Of a stretch of 64,000 nt of DNA, positions 11,539-24,169 are shown in pieces. This stretch comes from Phoronis australis (taxonomy: Eukaryota > Phoronida > Phoronidae). The position numbers and the translations under genes are program-made. The notes below the pieces were generated by a model. It was not told the origin of the DNA and ran no database searches. It worked only from the letters and a program-made list of their open reading frames with translations. Within the stretch, counting starts at the first letter, position 1. Each line of letters starts with the position of its first letter. Where the stretch lies: contig NMRA01000140.1 in the NCBI GenBank assembly GCA_002633005.1, positions 1 through 64,000 on the forward strand. Reading direction: 5' to 3'.

Positions 11539-13540
11539 CAACAAAACTTTAAGAGAAATATAGTGGAATAGTACATGAATTACCGAAAGGATCAGATAGA
11601 GATTTGAATTTACCGTCCAACTATAGAGGCATAAGCCTGCTCTCCACCGTGAGCAAAGTGTATTGTAATGTGCTAAACAGGAGATTAACCGAGTTTCTGA
11701 ATGTCGAACACAAACTGAATGAAGAACAAAATGGTTTTCGACAGGGGAGGTCAGGCTTGTCTTGACCACGTGTTTACACTCACGTCTATTGTTAGAAATA
11801 GAATAGCTTGTAATAGACCAACGTTTGCAATATTCGTCGATATGGAACGGGCTTTTGATAATTTAGATAGAAATTTTTTTTTGAAAAAATTAATTGATTT
11901 AGGAGTGGTTGAAAAATTCTATCACTCACTAAAATCGTTGTATGCGCAGACAGAAGCCTGTGTTCAATTAGGTCAGTCAAGTTATACCAACTGGTTTCCA
12001 GTACAAAGAGGGGTCAGGCAGGGGGGTCCATTGTCGCCTACATTGTTTTCAATTTTCATAAATGATTTGATTAATGATTTGAACATTTGTAGCAAGGGTA
12101 TCAATTTTGATGGATGTAATTTATCATTTCTATTGTACGCAGATGACATTGTGATTTTTTCGGGTAATGAAACCTATTTACAGGATTTACTGAACATATT
12201 GAGTAAATGGTGTGCAAGGTGGCAAATTTTTGTAAATTTTTCCAAGACTGATGTGGTTCATTTTCGCAAGAGGAGACATGTAAGAACGAGTTTTGAATTC
12301 ATTTTGTGTGATCGCATTGTGAATTTAAGAGAATGCTATAAGTATCTGGGTGTATCTCTGAAGAGTTTATGGATTTCAGTTTGACAGCTGAGGTACTGAC
12401 AGACTCCGCCTCCAGAGCGTTGGGAGCTCTGGTGAGCAAGTACAAACATATTGGTAACATGGGTTTCAACAGTTACAGTAAATGTTTTGAAATGTCCGTC
12501 GCTTCAATTCTAGAATATGAATCTGGAATTTGGGGATATTCTCAATACTCCAAATGCGAAATGATCAGAGCGAGAGCACTACGTATATTTTTAGGGGTCC
12601 ATAAGTATGCTGCCAATGCAGTACTTTATGGCGACTCGGTTTGGCCAAATTCACACTACAAACAACATGAAAATATGCTAAGGCTCTGGAATCGCTTAGT
12701 TCTAATGGATGAAAGCAGAATTGCAAAAACGTCTTTTTATGGGACCTTAAACCTCGGAACTCCTGTAATTGGTCCAAGTTCAATATTTAAAATTATGGAG
12801 AAGTGCGACTTTTTAGAAAAATTCAGGAACAAGCAAATTGTGTCTCTCGAAAACTTCAAAACTTTCAGGTTCCAGTTAGAAGAGTTAAACTGGTTAAAAA
12901 TAATCACTGAGAAACCAAAACTGTGTTTATGTAGGTCTGTTAAGAATGACTATTGTGTAGAAGAGTATTTACGTCTGCCGGTGTCTCAGAGGTCCGTCAT
13001 AGCTCGATTGAGAGCAGGTATTCTACCATTAGAGGTTGAGGTGAGGCGGTACTTCGGAATTCCTGTGAATGAGCGAATTTGTCATGTTTGTAAAAACGGA
13101 ATTGAAGATGAAGTTCATTTCATTTTTTATTGTGAAGAATATACTCACATTCGACCATGCTTTATACGGAATTCTGCCCTACCTCAAATATTCCAAAATA
13201 ACTTGAAAGGTCTAGCAAAATTCATTCAAGACGCTTTGCAGGTTAGAAGTAATTGTTTGTTTATAAACTAGTATGAAGTGGTCATATTTGAGCTTGTGCA
13301 ATATGTTATGTAATGATTTAATTATTATAAGGTGACTGAGTAATTATTATGAGGTGACTAAGTTGACAAAGGACGTTATTATATTCGAAAATTTCAGTTG
13401 ATCCATTCTTGTTGTTTTATTTACCTATTTATATTCTTCATTTCATGATACAATAGTATCCTTGGGAGGATCTGGATCGCCTTATTTAGTTTCAGATTTA
13501 TTTTCTTTGAAATATAAGTAGTGGGTTGAGTTAAATAAAT
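11539..13540 (+). mobile_element. 5'-truncated, frameshifted LINE (non-LTR retrotransposon)
   Basis: Reverse transcriptase motifs run in order: an NYRGISLL block near 11617, EEQNGFRQGR near 11720, FVDMERAFD near 11835, GVRQGGPLSPTLF near 12010, and the catalytic LLYADDIVIF near 12130. A C-terminal zinc-knuckle-like segment with CHVC...H...C is near 13080. The frame shifts near 11753 (inside the FRQGRS block) and again near 12360. There is no endonuclease, so the copy is 5'-truncated as usual for LINEs. The last frame ends at 13271, followed by AT-rich 3' sequence to about 13540. I do not assign a clade. Non-functional as it stands. Confidence 0.88.
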
Positions 13541-13544
13541 AGAA

Positions 13545-13682
13545 GAAATGTGTGCTGTTGTTTACAGTGAATGGAATAGATAGAAATGTGTGCTGTTGTT
13601 TACAGTGAATGGAATAGATAGAAATGTGTGCTGTTGTTTACAGTGAATGGAATAGATAGAAATGTGTGCTGTTGTTTACAGT
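13545..13682. repeat. 38-bp minisatellite, about 3.6 copies, ending at an N
   Basis: Units start at 13545, 13583, 13621 and 13659 with GAAATGTGTGCTGTTG and are almost identical. The array is cut by the single N at 13683, so its true length is unknown. Confidence 0.92.
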
Positions 13683-13683
13683 N

Positions 13684-13961
13684 AAATTCTCCCAGATTCC
13701 ATTTGGCAGTCCGGGGTGCGAATTGCTGACTAGTATATGCGCAGACTAAGCCTGAGGGGGCTCGGGAGGCGAATGCACAATGCATAGGCCTCGAACAAAC
13801 CCCGTTTACCATTTTTTGTTTTTTTTAATAATAAGGTCCACAAACCCAAAAATTCGAGACCCCTGCATTACAACATTTTAGGCTGAGCGCGCGCATGTAG
13901 CGAAATTCTGGTTATTCCTGTGCCCTGGCCTCCCTAACTCAAAATCCTGGATCCGTTCCTG
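13684..13961 (-). mobile_element. hAT-like MITE, larger relative of the copy at 47124
   Basis: Read on the minus strand it begins CAGGAACGGATCCAGGATTT at 13961 and shares its ends with the element at 47124-47281: the GGATCC...TTGAGTTA terminus and the GGAATCTGGGAGAATTT stretch. The middle is longer than in the other copy and holds a run of T. The distal end is lost at the N at 13683. Confidence 0.55.
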
Positions 13962-14417
13962 AATAGGTAGCCCGAAAAACTCAAAACTAAGTTTGCAAAC
14001 TTTTGTCATCAAATTCTACCTCCAGCCCGGTTCTCAACTTATAACGAAACATGCTTCTAGTGTTCACATCTGTTAAATTAGATTTCACGCGCAAATGCCC
14101 CAGATAAGCTGGAAAGGTCACAACAGTGCGTCTGACGTCATAAGCAGTGTATCGATTATCAGTGACCGGGTAACCTCCAGTTTTACGTCGTCAGTAATCA
14201 CCCCAAAATTCCCCACATATGTTTTCCCAGCAACGGAAACTAAAAAGTTCGAATAAAAACAAACGGCAGCTTGCATTTATCAAGATTTTCGTACAGGTTT
14301 ACTAGCTCAATTGTTACACGTGCCACGGCAGGCTCACTTCCAAGTACCGCCCATTCTGCAGACGCCGGAACAGCTGAATGAAGCGAACACGTAGCTACTT
14401 TGCTCCCGTAATCGCTC

Positions 14418-14436
14418 CAATAGCGGATTTGCAGCG
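14418..14436 (+). repeat. Left arm of a 19-bp perfect inverted repeat
   Basis: CAATAGCGGATTTGCAGCG occurs here and inverted at 15892-15910, bracketing the broken THAP sequence. It could be a transposon end or a small repeat picked up twice. Confidence 0.6.
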
Positions 14437-14527
14437 ACGCCATATTGAAATTAGGTTAATATGGTGCATTGTGGGTGCTGTGGTCAGGATTCCGAAAGCG
14501 GCCATAGTAACAAGCATAGTACGCGGT

Positions 14528-15760
14528 ATGAGCGCGAGGAAAACTTACGGCGGATACACTTGTTGTGTTCCTGGCTGCTTCAAAAACAACAAGAGAGATA
14601 AAAATCTGAGTTTTTATGTGTTCCCTGCAAACCAAGAATTTCGTGAAAATGGATAAGCAACATTAGGAGAGCTGGGAGTAAGGGGATATTTAGCGCATTC
14701 AAACCAACGCGGGGCCATCTAGTAGGCAACACGTAGCCCCTCGGTTGGCCATATAGGGGCTACAATACTTCCATTCGCTTTCTGTATTCATTTCGTTACT
14801 TCAGTGTATTTTAAACTGGCCGCGACCGGATTTGGGATACCGATTTCGAGTTTTCACCTTGCCAAAAATACAATCTACACTTATTAAAACTATCATTTAA
14901 AAACGCTTACTTTCATCATTGGTCCTTTCTACTACTATACATATCTTTGATGAAGCTTAGTTGTGAGAATTAAGTTAACTATGGCGAAGTATTACAACTC
15001 CACTTTTTTGGTTGCCGTTAATTTTATCACCGCGTGCGCGATAACCACAAAGCACGTCAACTGCCCAGTGAATCACGCGAGTTAGGCAAAGGTTAGCGCG
15101 AGACTGAGCGAAGCGCGTGACGCTAGCGCGTGACACTTGTAAAATAGCCTGAGAAGGTATCGGGTGAAACTTTAGTGTAAGATGTGTGTCCCTTGGACTT
15201 TTTATTCGTCAATATGCGTAATTTCACGTAACTTGCTCAAAATGGCACCCGGTAACTGAGAGAAACTCGAGCAAACCGCGACAGATTTTCATCGATTTGT
15301 TCAAGTTTTGCTGACTAAATTGTATCCAGAGTTGTGGTATGTGTTAATTATAACTCCGTGTTCCTATACGTATGGTTCATTTTATTTTATTTGCTATATT
15401 TTGAAATGAGTAACTTTTTGTGAGGATGTACTATCGCCCCGGCCTGAATGCCTGCGGCATCCAGGGGGGGCCATCGTGTGTGCAGCGAACATTTTCCTGG
15501 TGGAAAAAAGACTTAAAATTAACGTCTCTAGCCTATCCACGGCGAAAGCTACAAAAGTTAAGCAACCCAAGAACTCTCAACTCATTTTGTCTGTGAAACC
15601 GGAGGAGATTTCGAAATCAACGCCGATAGCCCCAATACTGAACATGACGACAGTCGTGCCCCCGGTCACACGGTCACTGATCATAGCTATGCTGTGTTTA
15701 CAAACGAGAGAGAGGACTTGCTTGGTATTATAAAGCAAAAAAATGAAACATGGTTTTTAG
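14528..15760 (+). pseudogene. Broken THAP-domain sequence
   Basis: From ATG 14528 the frame reads a THAP start: CCVPGC, then [14 protein letters not shown], the C2 part of the C2CH zinc-binding module. A one-base loss near 14648 brings an early stop; in the shifted frame the next THAP block follows (the WI and IRRAG region, then FKPTRGH). The domain then breaks at 14719 and resumes at 15467 with HRVCSEHFPGGKKT, the C and H zinc ligands and the conserved GGKKT block. GGGGCCATC is present at both break points (14711-14719 and 15467-15475), so the 747 bp between looks like an insertion with a 9-bp duplication rather than an intron. Further stops follow GGKKT. THAP domains are DNA-binding modules of P-element-type transposases and of host THAP proteins; which this was is unknown. 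Confidence 0.75.
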
Positions 15761-15765
15761 TTTGC

Positions 15766-15775
15766 NNNNNNNNNN
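15766..15775. other. Assembly gap of ten Ns
   Basis: Ten Ns in a row, the only multi-N gap in the window. It falls just after the THAP remnant, so its 3' continuation may be missing. Confidence 0.95.
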
Positions 15776-15891
15776 AAATCACTCCAACTGCACACACTAT
15801 CCAGCCCCCTCAAGACAAGCCTGACCACAAGCTATCCCATGAGCCTTCGCGAAGGAAGTAACTCGCACATGCGCAATGCGTAGTTCGTTTG

Positions 15892-15910
15892 CGCTGCAAA
15901 TCCGCTATTG
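15892..15910 (-). repeat. Right arm of the 19-bp inverted repeat
   Basis: Exact reverse complement of 14418-14436. With the left arm it bounds about 1.49 kb including the THAP remnant. Confidence 0.6.
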
Positions 15911-17160
15911 TATACACCCTAACACAAGCAATATAAAACAAATGGCATTTGTACATTGCTAATCAACTTCTGTATTTATATTTAAATTAAAGTGTTTGCA
16001 ACAATAAGGACAAACCAGTCAAATTAGGAATTCATTTACGTACAAGAAACCAGACGAGTTCGATTGAACAACTAAAAGTGAGAAGTTCTCTTCGATTTTC
16101 GAACTGCCAAAAAAGGATACCTGTTTGGTCCAGGCCTGCTTTTCATACCATAAGAGTGAATATTGATTTAAGGGGGTCTTTGTACCTGTTGACTATGCCT
16201 GTTAGTCACCAGTGGTGCATATCCATGGGTTGAACTGGTCAGGAATAGTGTAAACAAATACACAAACAATGGCCATAGACTATTACAATGCAGAGGCCTT
16301 GTACCAGCACAATGCAATGATTAACAAATATAATTTGAAACTGATTGTTGTATTCACAAGGAGAGGCCATACAATCAATTTGAAATGAGAAAGGGTGTAG
16401 AGTTCACCTTGGTGTAAGTTACAACATATTGCAGCACCTTTCAATTGAATTTGAGATCTCAAGATAGCCATGGATGTAATTCATACCCCCTACACTTGTT
16501 GTGACTAGAAGATAGAAAACAACCAGATGTGTAGGGTTCTCTCCAACTAATGGATGAGGTGGGCCACTACTTAGTAACTGTGCAATCAACTAAGGCCGCT
16601 ACTTAGTAACTGCAAAACTGGATGCTGTGACTTCTGACAAAACACAAATATCCCCTACCAGCAACAAGACCCATGAAGGCTGTTTCAGAAACAAGAAACA
16701 AAAAACACCCATGGAAGATACTCTTTCAGGATCATTTTGCATTTCTAGCATAGGATAAACATAATGGTAAAGAAAATGTGTCAAAATGTCATTTTCCCAA
16801 TTTTAGTTCCTAAAATGCTCGTTAAAACAATTCCGGTTCATCACTCATATTTTATGACGAGCCCAAATATTCCTATTAGGCTAGACATCACCGATATACT
16901 AGGGTATACCTCAACATTTTGAGAATACAGATTTTTGAAGTCTGAAAATACCGGTAAGCCCTTAAATGCAGTCATGGCTAATGTAAAGAAAGTAAAAATT
17001 GATGAGAGTCCATAGAAACTCAGTACAGGTCAAAAGTGAGGAAATGTCTAAATCATAGGACAATGCATATATGTGGTGAACAGTTGAATTATTGACACAC
17101 TTAACATCCTTGACACTCCTGACATCCCATGAGATAAAACTTCCAATTTGGGACAGTGAA
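15911..17160. other. No supported gene
   Basis: AT-rich DNA with only short unrecognised open frames. A small local duplication (CTACTTAGTAACTG) lies near 16568-16610. Confidence 0.4.
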
Positions 17161-17161
17161 A

Positions 17162-17737
17162 CATTCATTATTTTGCTGAAGGTCAGAGCTACTCTCAAAT
17201 TATTTATTTTGCTCATGGTCAGAACTACTCTCAAATTGATTATTTTGCAGAAGATCAGAGCTACTCTCAAATTTATCATTTTGCTGAAGGTCGGAGCTAC
17301 TCCCAAATTAATTATTTTACTGAAGGTCAGAGCTACTCTCAAATCAACTATTTTGCTGGAGGTCAACGCTACTCTCAAATTAATTATTTTGCTGAAGGTC
17401 AGAGCTACTCTCAAATTAATTATTTTGCTGAAGGTCAGAGCAACTCTCAAATTATTTTGCTGGAGGTCAGCGCTACTCTCAAATTAATTATTTTGTTGAA
17501 GGCCAGAGCTACTCTCAAATTAATTATTTTGCTGAAAGTCAGAGCTACTCTCAAATTAATTATTTTGCTGAAGGTCAGAGCTACTCTCAAATTAATTATT
17601 TTGCTGAAGGTCAGAGCTACTCTCAAATTAATTATTTTGCTGAAGGTCAGAGCTACTCCCAAATTAATTATTTTGCTGAAGGTCAGAGCTACTCTCAAAT
17701 TAATTATTTTGCTGAAGGTTAGAGCTACTCTCGAATT
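17162..17737. repeat. 36-bp minisatellite, about 16 copies
   Basis: Units of 36 bp with core GCTGAAGGTCAGAGCTACTC run from about 17162 to 17737, more even towards the right. Because 36 is divisible by 3, long frames stay open on both strands (12-residue repeats on each). I see no start context, splice signal or neighbouring exon that would make either a gene. Confidence 0.93.
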
Positions 17738-18166
17738 CTAAACATACAGGTACAGTAATATCTGTCCCAAATTCCAAGAATCTCTAGAGAGAGTACTCAA
17801 CAAAGCTTTGGTAACGTAGGAACACTAAAAGCGAAGGTTAAAATTGAAGCTTTGTCGAAGTTATCGGTAGAGGTTGCAGCAACGACATACGATCACAGGA
17901 GACTCGCAAAACGTGTTCTAAATGCAGCATAGCCAATATGCTCTCAATAGACAGACATAAATAAAAAAGAAAGCATATCTGATGAAGAATGACGCTCATC
18001 ATTTTTACAAGCACTCGTAAATGGTAGGAGAGCAATTTTGAATGAAGCCTTGAACCCACTACTCAATATTAGTTTGAGAGTAGGAATGAACTGACACCTG
18101 TTGTCACTGCGATAACTTTGATATCGTTATTAAGTAGGAAAGGTAAGCGAAGTTTCCCCAAAGCTT

Positions 18167-18167
18167 N
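18167..18167. other. Single-N assembly join
   Basis: One N within otherwise ordinary sequence. Similar single Ns occur at 1054, 9137, 13683, 19560 and 53678; those at 9137 and 53678 separate near-identical copies and the one at 13683 lies in a minisatellite, so single Ns seem to mark contig joins here. Confidence 0.8.
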
Positions 18168-19630
18168 CAATTTATTTTTGAGGATAGTTTTCATGCAGCT
18201 AGCCCAAGGCTAAGTGGTTAGGTGGCACTGAATATTTAGGCTGCGGCCGCGGCCAATTTGCACTCCCAAAATATTGAAATTTTGGGGTAGGCCAAGTTAG
18301 GGGGCATTTTGTAGGTGGGCATTGCACGTAGGCTCAGTGAATGTGGTTTGTTTGTATTTGTGAACATGCTGTGAATAAAAAAGGCCACTTTCTTGGCTGT
18401 AGCTGCGCTCTTCTTCAAGATGGCAGTCCCCGGCTGCAATTGTGAATTGTTGGGTAGCAACCGAGAAATTGGCTGTGATTTTAGGTAGCCCTCAAACAAG
18501 CAAGAATTGCCAAAAAACTAGTTGGTTGACAGTACTTTTGGACAGGCCTTTATGCAGCCTAGTCTTGGGCGTCCACATGGACTCCCAAGCACTAATATGG
18601 CCGCCCTGGCAAGGACGCCCAATGTATCATTTGGACGCCCACTGTCAATAGGAACCTTTCAAGTTTGGACACACACATTGTAATGATTACTAGGAAGCCT
18701 CTGAAGGCTCACAGTGAGGGCTCTTTTTTCAAAGCAGGAAGAAATATACAATGTATATACAAAGTATATACAATGTTGCTATGCTCACACTTTGTTGATA
18801 GCATTGTAAAAGTCTTGGTCTACACCAATTTTTAATAAAAAATGCTCACTACAGAAGGCTGTTTTGTAAACTTAGATGTAAAACCTTGGTCTATGCATTT
18901 TTTGTAAAAAAAATCTGTGTGTTTGGAGGGATTGCTGGGGATGGGGGGTTACGCGTCGGAATTATGGACGCCCAGGAATATTGGGAACACCATTTTGGAC
19001 ACCCTATTTTCGAAATCCTGGATAAAGGCCTGCTTTTGGACCACATTTTCGGAATCGGTAGGAAATTTGCTTTCAGACTCTAATGTTGGCTTTAATCGTG
19101 CATCGGCAGGGAAGTGGTGTTTTTTGGGTGAAAATTGCCAATTTTGCATTTTTTACCCTTATTTTTCTTAGTCTAGCTTGGTTTTCAGTGGGAATGAAAT
19201 GGTCAAAAATACAAGAGAGAATAAAGTTTCTGTGCTCATCTGCAGGGCTTTTTATGTGAAATAATTGAAAACATGCCATTCTTTGCATCCTGTTTTTGAC
19301 AGAGTGAAGAAAAGGTGACAAATCAAGTGATGTGTGTTTTGCTGGGCAAAACCCAGTGAGAACTGTTCTGTGCCTCCTTACTAAATGCTGAGCTGACACT
19401 GCCTGAGGTCAAAGTAATACGTTTAAATACAATGCACTTGTCAATAATAATTGACCTAGGCAACATAAAATGATTCACAAGCACAAGCACTTCTAGTTCT
19501 CTAGTTTGTAGTAGATGAACTCACAGCTAGTTTTCCGATGGTCGTCATGTGTGAACCTTNGTTCTGTGCCTCCCATGCATTTACTACGTAAGCCAACACT
19601 ACTAGTGGATCCACCACCCAGTAAGTAAGT

Positions 19631-19760
19631 ACTCTGATTGGTCGATTGAAAGTAAGGCTCTGTTTGGTCAATTGGAGGGAAGGCTCTGATTGGTCAATTG
19701 AATCGAGGTCTCTGATTGGTCGATTTAATCGAGGCCTCTGATTGGCGATTGAATCGACGC
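19631..19760. repeat. 26-bp array rich in ATTGG, five units
   Basis: Five units of 25-26 bp with consensus CTCTGATTGGTCGATTGAAT. Each carries ATTGG, the reverse of a CCAAT box, though two units have TTTGG or a one-base loss. The same unit forms a second array at 21951-22036. Confidence 0.85.
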
Positions 19761-19839
19761 CATTGTTTTACACCAGTGTACTGAGGTATTTTTGGGGTCT
19801 TATTTATTTTGCAGACATTATTGTAGCATTAATGTTTTC

Positions 19840-21530
19840 ACAAAAGCAATTATTCCTCAAATTTTAATTTTTTGTCAATTCATCACATTTCACAATGCCA
19901 GTCACATTGCTGCATTTCAAAGATTAATTATTTCATTGACTTATAGTTTCATTCACTTGTCGTACTTCAGGACTCCTTTTATTTGTTGCATTTCATGGGT
20001 TTACGTACCACTTCAAATGTTTCTGTATCCATGACATATCATCAATCAATTTTAGTACTTATTATATTTTAGTATTTTATATGTTTTTTATTTTGATGTC
20101 CATTTAATGACACTCTCTTCACACTCCTTCATTTGCCCAATTCACATGACTCCATTTATTCCATGCAATGATTTTGTTAATTCATGAAACATTAGTCCAT
20201 TCTAATTTCACTTTATTCTTTGGGGGTGTTAAGATCTGATTATTGGTGGTGTACACAAATCGTCACGCATTTTCTTGTTCCAGCATGTTATGCAATGGTA
20301 TTTTGAACAATTCAACAAAGAAACACAAGTTGCTTTTGTCACATATTGGAGAAACAACATTAATTGTTAGTGATAAAGTGATAATGATGGATACCATAAT
20401 GTTACAATTTGTGAAAAAGGAACCACCACTAGACGCAGCATAAAATACCTGTAGATCCAACTAAATGCTAGCAGAAAACTTATCCCACCAGAATACAGTG
20501 AATGGTGAGTATTGAGAAAGAAAAAATGCTGCATTGCCCTTAAGCCTCAGGACGGTGAATGAACTTTAGTTTTAGTCAGAGCTGTGTCCGACAGTTACTT
20601 TGAAGAAAACATCAGATAAAGAAGGCTACGGTCTTGATAGCCATGTTTGATCAACATGTTCCCTTGGGTTGAATTTAGAGTTAGCCAGCTAGTCAATTCC
20701 TTGTCCCCTGCTCATTCACCATCCCTACCTTCCCTTTTTCACTTGTGAAACAAATACTCAGATCTATGTATATTTCATGCACTTTCGATTTCACTTTTCT
20801 AATCCTTTGTAGGTAATACTTTTCGTCAAATGTTCATTTCGAAAATTTGGCACTGTTCAAAAAGAATCACAGGTTACTTTTCTCACAAACGAAACAAACA
20901 ATAAATTACTTGTCAGTGTTAACAATGAATATCATATAAGGTTTCCTTTTTATCTCTATGGAAACGGAGATTGTGACACACATATCATTTTCAGGACATA
21001 CTTCGAACACAAAAGCTATTTCACTCATTAAATATATTAATGTGAGATTATGGACCCCTTTCTTCTGCTTTTGGACTGGTCCCTTAATTCCAGTCTTTTT
21101 GCACACGGACGCACTAGGACATTTCTTTACCAGCCTCACCATTGGTTTGTTTCTCTCATGTGCCTCGAGTTTGGTCAGCTCCTCGCTCCTATTATCATGT
21201 GTCTTAGGGTTAACCTTTGTTCTCAGTAACCATATGTTTCCTGTCATTCCTTCGCTTTAGCAGCACTTACGTTTGAGTTTAATCTCTCTTCATTTTTCCT
21301 ACCACCCCCTTTTTGGTGGTTTCTCTTACACAAGTGCTGCGCTCCTTACTGCCCATCTTTTCAGAGATTATTATTTCATGTTTACTTAATATTATTTTAC
21401 ACTCATATTTCTGTGCCGTTATCAGTCAGAATAAATGACCTTTATTTCGCCTATATATAATATCTTTTTTATCTCTGAAAATGGAGCTTGTGACGCACCT
21501 ATCACTTTCGAACCTCGAACATCAGAAATA
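19840..21530. repeat. AT-rich field of degenerate TTCATTT-type repeats
   Basis: T-rich sequence with recurring TTCATTTATT and CACTTCA-like motifs. Within it, 20945-21012 and 21466-21530 are diverged copies of each other (TTTTTATCTCT...GGAGCTTGTGACGCAC type). No coding signal seen. Confidence 0.45.
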
Positions 21531-21950
21531 AATAACTGTAAACTGTTCTTGGCTCACAAGACTACATAAAGTTAATGGTGGGTATTGATTACTGCTTATA
21601 GATTTGTCCATTCAACTCATTTTGGAGGTTCGCGAATTATGGAAATTTACTTGTTATAGATTTTTGGTTTCCAGTAATATCAGCAGATTCCGCATTCGTT
21701 AATTCATCCCCAGCTCTCAGTCAACTGCTCTGATGTGTTCATGTGTTGCTTTTCATGTGAAGGGTTGATTGTAGGTATCTATGCAACGGCAGGCACAGTG
21801 CAGAAGGTTGCGATTCTCCACGATGTTGGACGATCATTGATGGTTGGACAGCCGATACGCGAACAATCGATTGTTAGGCAATAATATGAATATGGTGGAT
21901 GTGCAGATACAAAAGGCAATCCATTATAATTGGGTATTGACCTTTATGTG

Positions 21951-22036
21951 TTGATTGGTCGATTGAATCGAAGCCTCTGATTGGTCGATTGAAAGGAAGG
22001 CTCTGTTTGGTCGATTGAATCGAGACCTCTGATTGG
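21951..22036. repeat. Second 26-bp ATTGG array, about 3.5 units
   Basis: Same unit as 19631-19760. It is flanked on both sides by related copies of a further sequence, GGGTATTGACCTTTATGTG (left, near 21932) and a diverged form (right, near 22036). Confidence 0.8.
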
Positions 22037-22059
22037 GTATTGACCTATATGTATTGATG

Positions 22060-22960
22060 GTCAACGTAGAATGCTTCAGGTGGATGGTAGATGCTGATGA
22101 TGCATGATCCTTCAAGTGACATTCTTCGATCCATAACATCTGATATGCAAATGGCCAATGCAACACTATGAGATGCAGACAAGATGTTCAGAGACAAGAT
22201 AGCAATCCTCAAAGCATTCAGTGGTTGAAATGTACCGCTTGGCGTTGATGAGCACACACTTAGGAAGTGGACGGCAGATAACAGTCGCTGATCCATGGAC
22301 GATCTTCAATGTAATTAGACATAGACAACAGCTGAAGCAGTTGAAGATGGCAACTTTCCACAGACGATCCATGATTGGAAACCAGATAGCAATCAATCCT
22401 TCATGCACAAACAGTTGAGATGTACTGAACAGCACCGGCAGACATAATCACCTTCATATTTTTTCAAACCAAGTATGTATCGATGCCTACCATCAACCTC
22501 ATAGATATCGATCTTTCACAAACACGGAACATCTATGTATTGAAGACTGTCATATTCCTTCTACCTACATATCATGCGTCCATTGCTGCTTGACCTCAAC
22601 TGTACCCATAGCAACTATCCACCCACCTGGACTGTCATTATGTGTACAATATATCAACCATATGCATATGGACCATCTACCCATCTAGACAGGCAATATG
22701 CATACAACGCATACAGACGTCAATGAAGATATGTTTAGAAGGTGGACGGTACATAGCTATCCTCAATGCATGGATGTTGCTAACAATGACACATGACAAT
22801 CGCAAAGCGTGGACGTTCCTCAAGGCATGGACGGTCGATATTCCTCAATATATGGATCCAACAGTTGCATGCAGTTGATGCTGATCCTCGATACGTGTGG
22901 GCCTTCCAGGATGTACAGTTGAAGAACATGCGAACAATTGATGGCAATCTTGAAAGCACC
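22060..22960. repeat. Degenerate repeat field with GGACGTTCCTCAA-type motifs
   Basis: Variants of GTGGACGGTAGAT and CTCAATGCATGGAC recur at irregular spacing throughout. Short open frames here (for example 22642-22878) are by-products. It looks like an old, diverged minisatellite or satellite. Confidence 0.4.
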
Positions 22961-24169
22961 CATCTTTAAACCATCAATATTTGGACTGTGATTCTACATG
23001 TATGGACGTTCCTTGGTGTGCCAGTGGTCCATACGCAAATGGCAAAGACCAATGAGCGAACACCTAGGTAATGGATGGAAGACACAGATTCCAAGATGCC
23101 GGGAAGATTCTCCATATCTGAACTCCATAATTTGTTGCTGACTGAACTTGTTCAGTGAGGTAATTGAAAATCTCAGTTGCTCAGATTTAGTGCTGTGTTG
23201 ACAATGTTGATTGCTAGCTTAAAAATACCATAAGCCTGTAGGTCGTTGGAAAATCAGTTTCTCGACAACCTCTGCATCAGGCTCACTCAAATACGACAGT
23301 TCGTGGTTGGCTTTTTTGCAAAGTTCTTGCCTAGTTATTTTCGTTATCACAAATTGGGCGTGTGGCTCTGTATACGAGGGTGGGACTGATGGCTACACCT
23401 AGTCACTGAAGGGTCTCATAGAGTGGCTTTGTTTTAACAGCAACTCATCCATACTGCAAATTTGAGAAGACATTCGGCAGTACGTGCTTTATCCATAGTT
23501 TTGTCCACGGTCAAGTCAGTTTCAGTCAGTTTCATTTTTATTGCTTCTGGTCCTCTTAAAATGAATGTCTCAATGATATGTCCTTGAATTAGCACAGTAC
23601 CCATCCATAAGAACCTTAAAATGCAAGTTGAAAGTTACTATTACATAGGCTTACTTTTCGAACGTTGTATACTAGATACTCAGTTTATGATTCGATTCCA
23701 AGTGAAGGCTTTTTCGATGTCTTTATTCCACGTCCAAGTTCAATGGGGGTAAATCAGTCACTTTTTCAGCATTGGTTTTTGCATGGTTTTCATTGGTCTC
23801 GAAAAATTCGACTCACACGCAATACCCTCGAAATGGTTGCCAGATCTTGCAAATAGCTCGTTTTGCACGTCAAAATAGACTTGCAAGTTTTAATGGTTTA
23901 TTATACTTCTCTGTAATATGTTAAAATGCATGTAACACTATACTTATGCACACTTGGGCAACCTGAACATCTGAAACAGTTTATAATCCAGACAAAGCAG
24001 CATCTTAAAAACTTGTTATTGATGCCTGAAATGACGTGGCGCGTTCGAATGACATTCAAAATCCTGAAAGAGCCTAAAGTAACATGAAAACTGGGGTTCA
24101 GGATAGACACGCAGTCGTTCAATACAAACTGATATGTACATACTATTCATAGTGGCAACGTTCGCTGTT

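Noticed and set aside
16962-17741. Repeat proteins in the 36-bp array on both strands
   Set aside because: Open frames follow from a period divisible by three; no gene structure around them.
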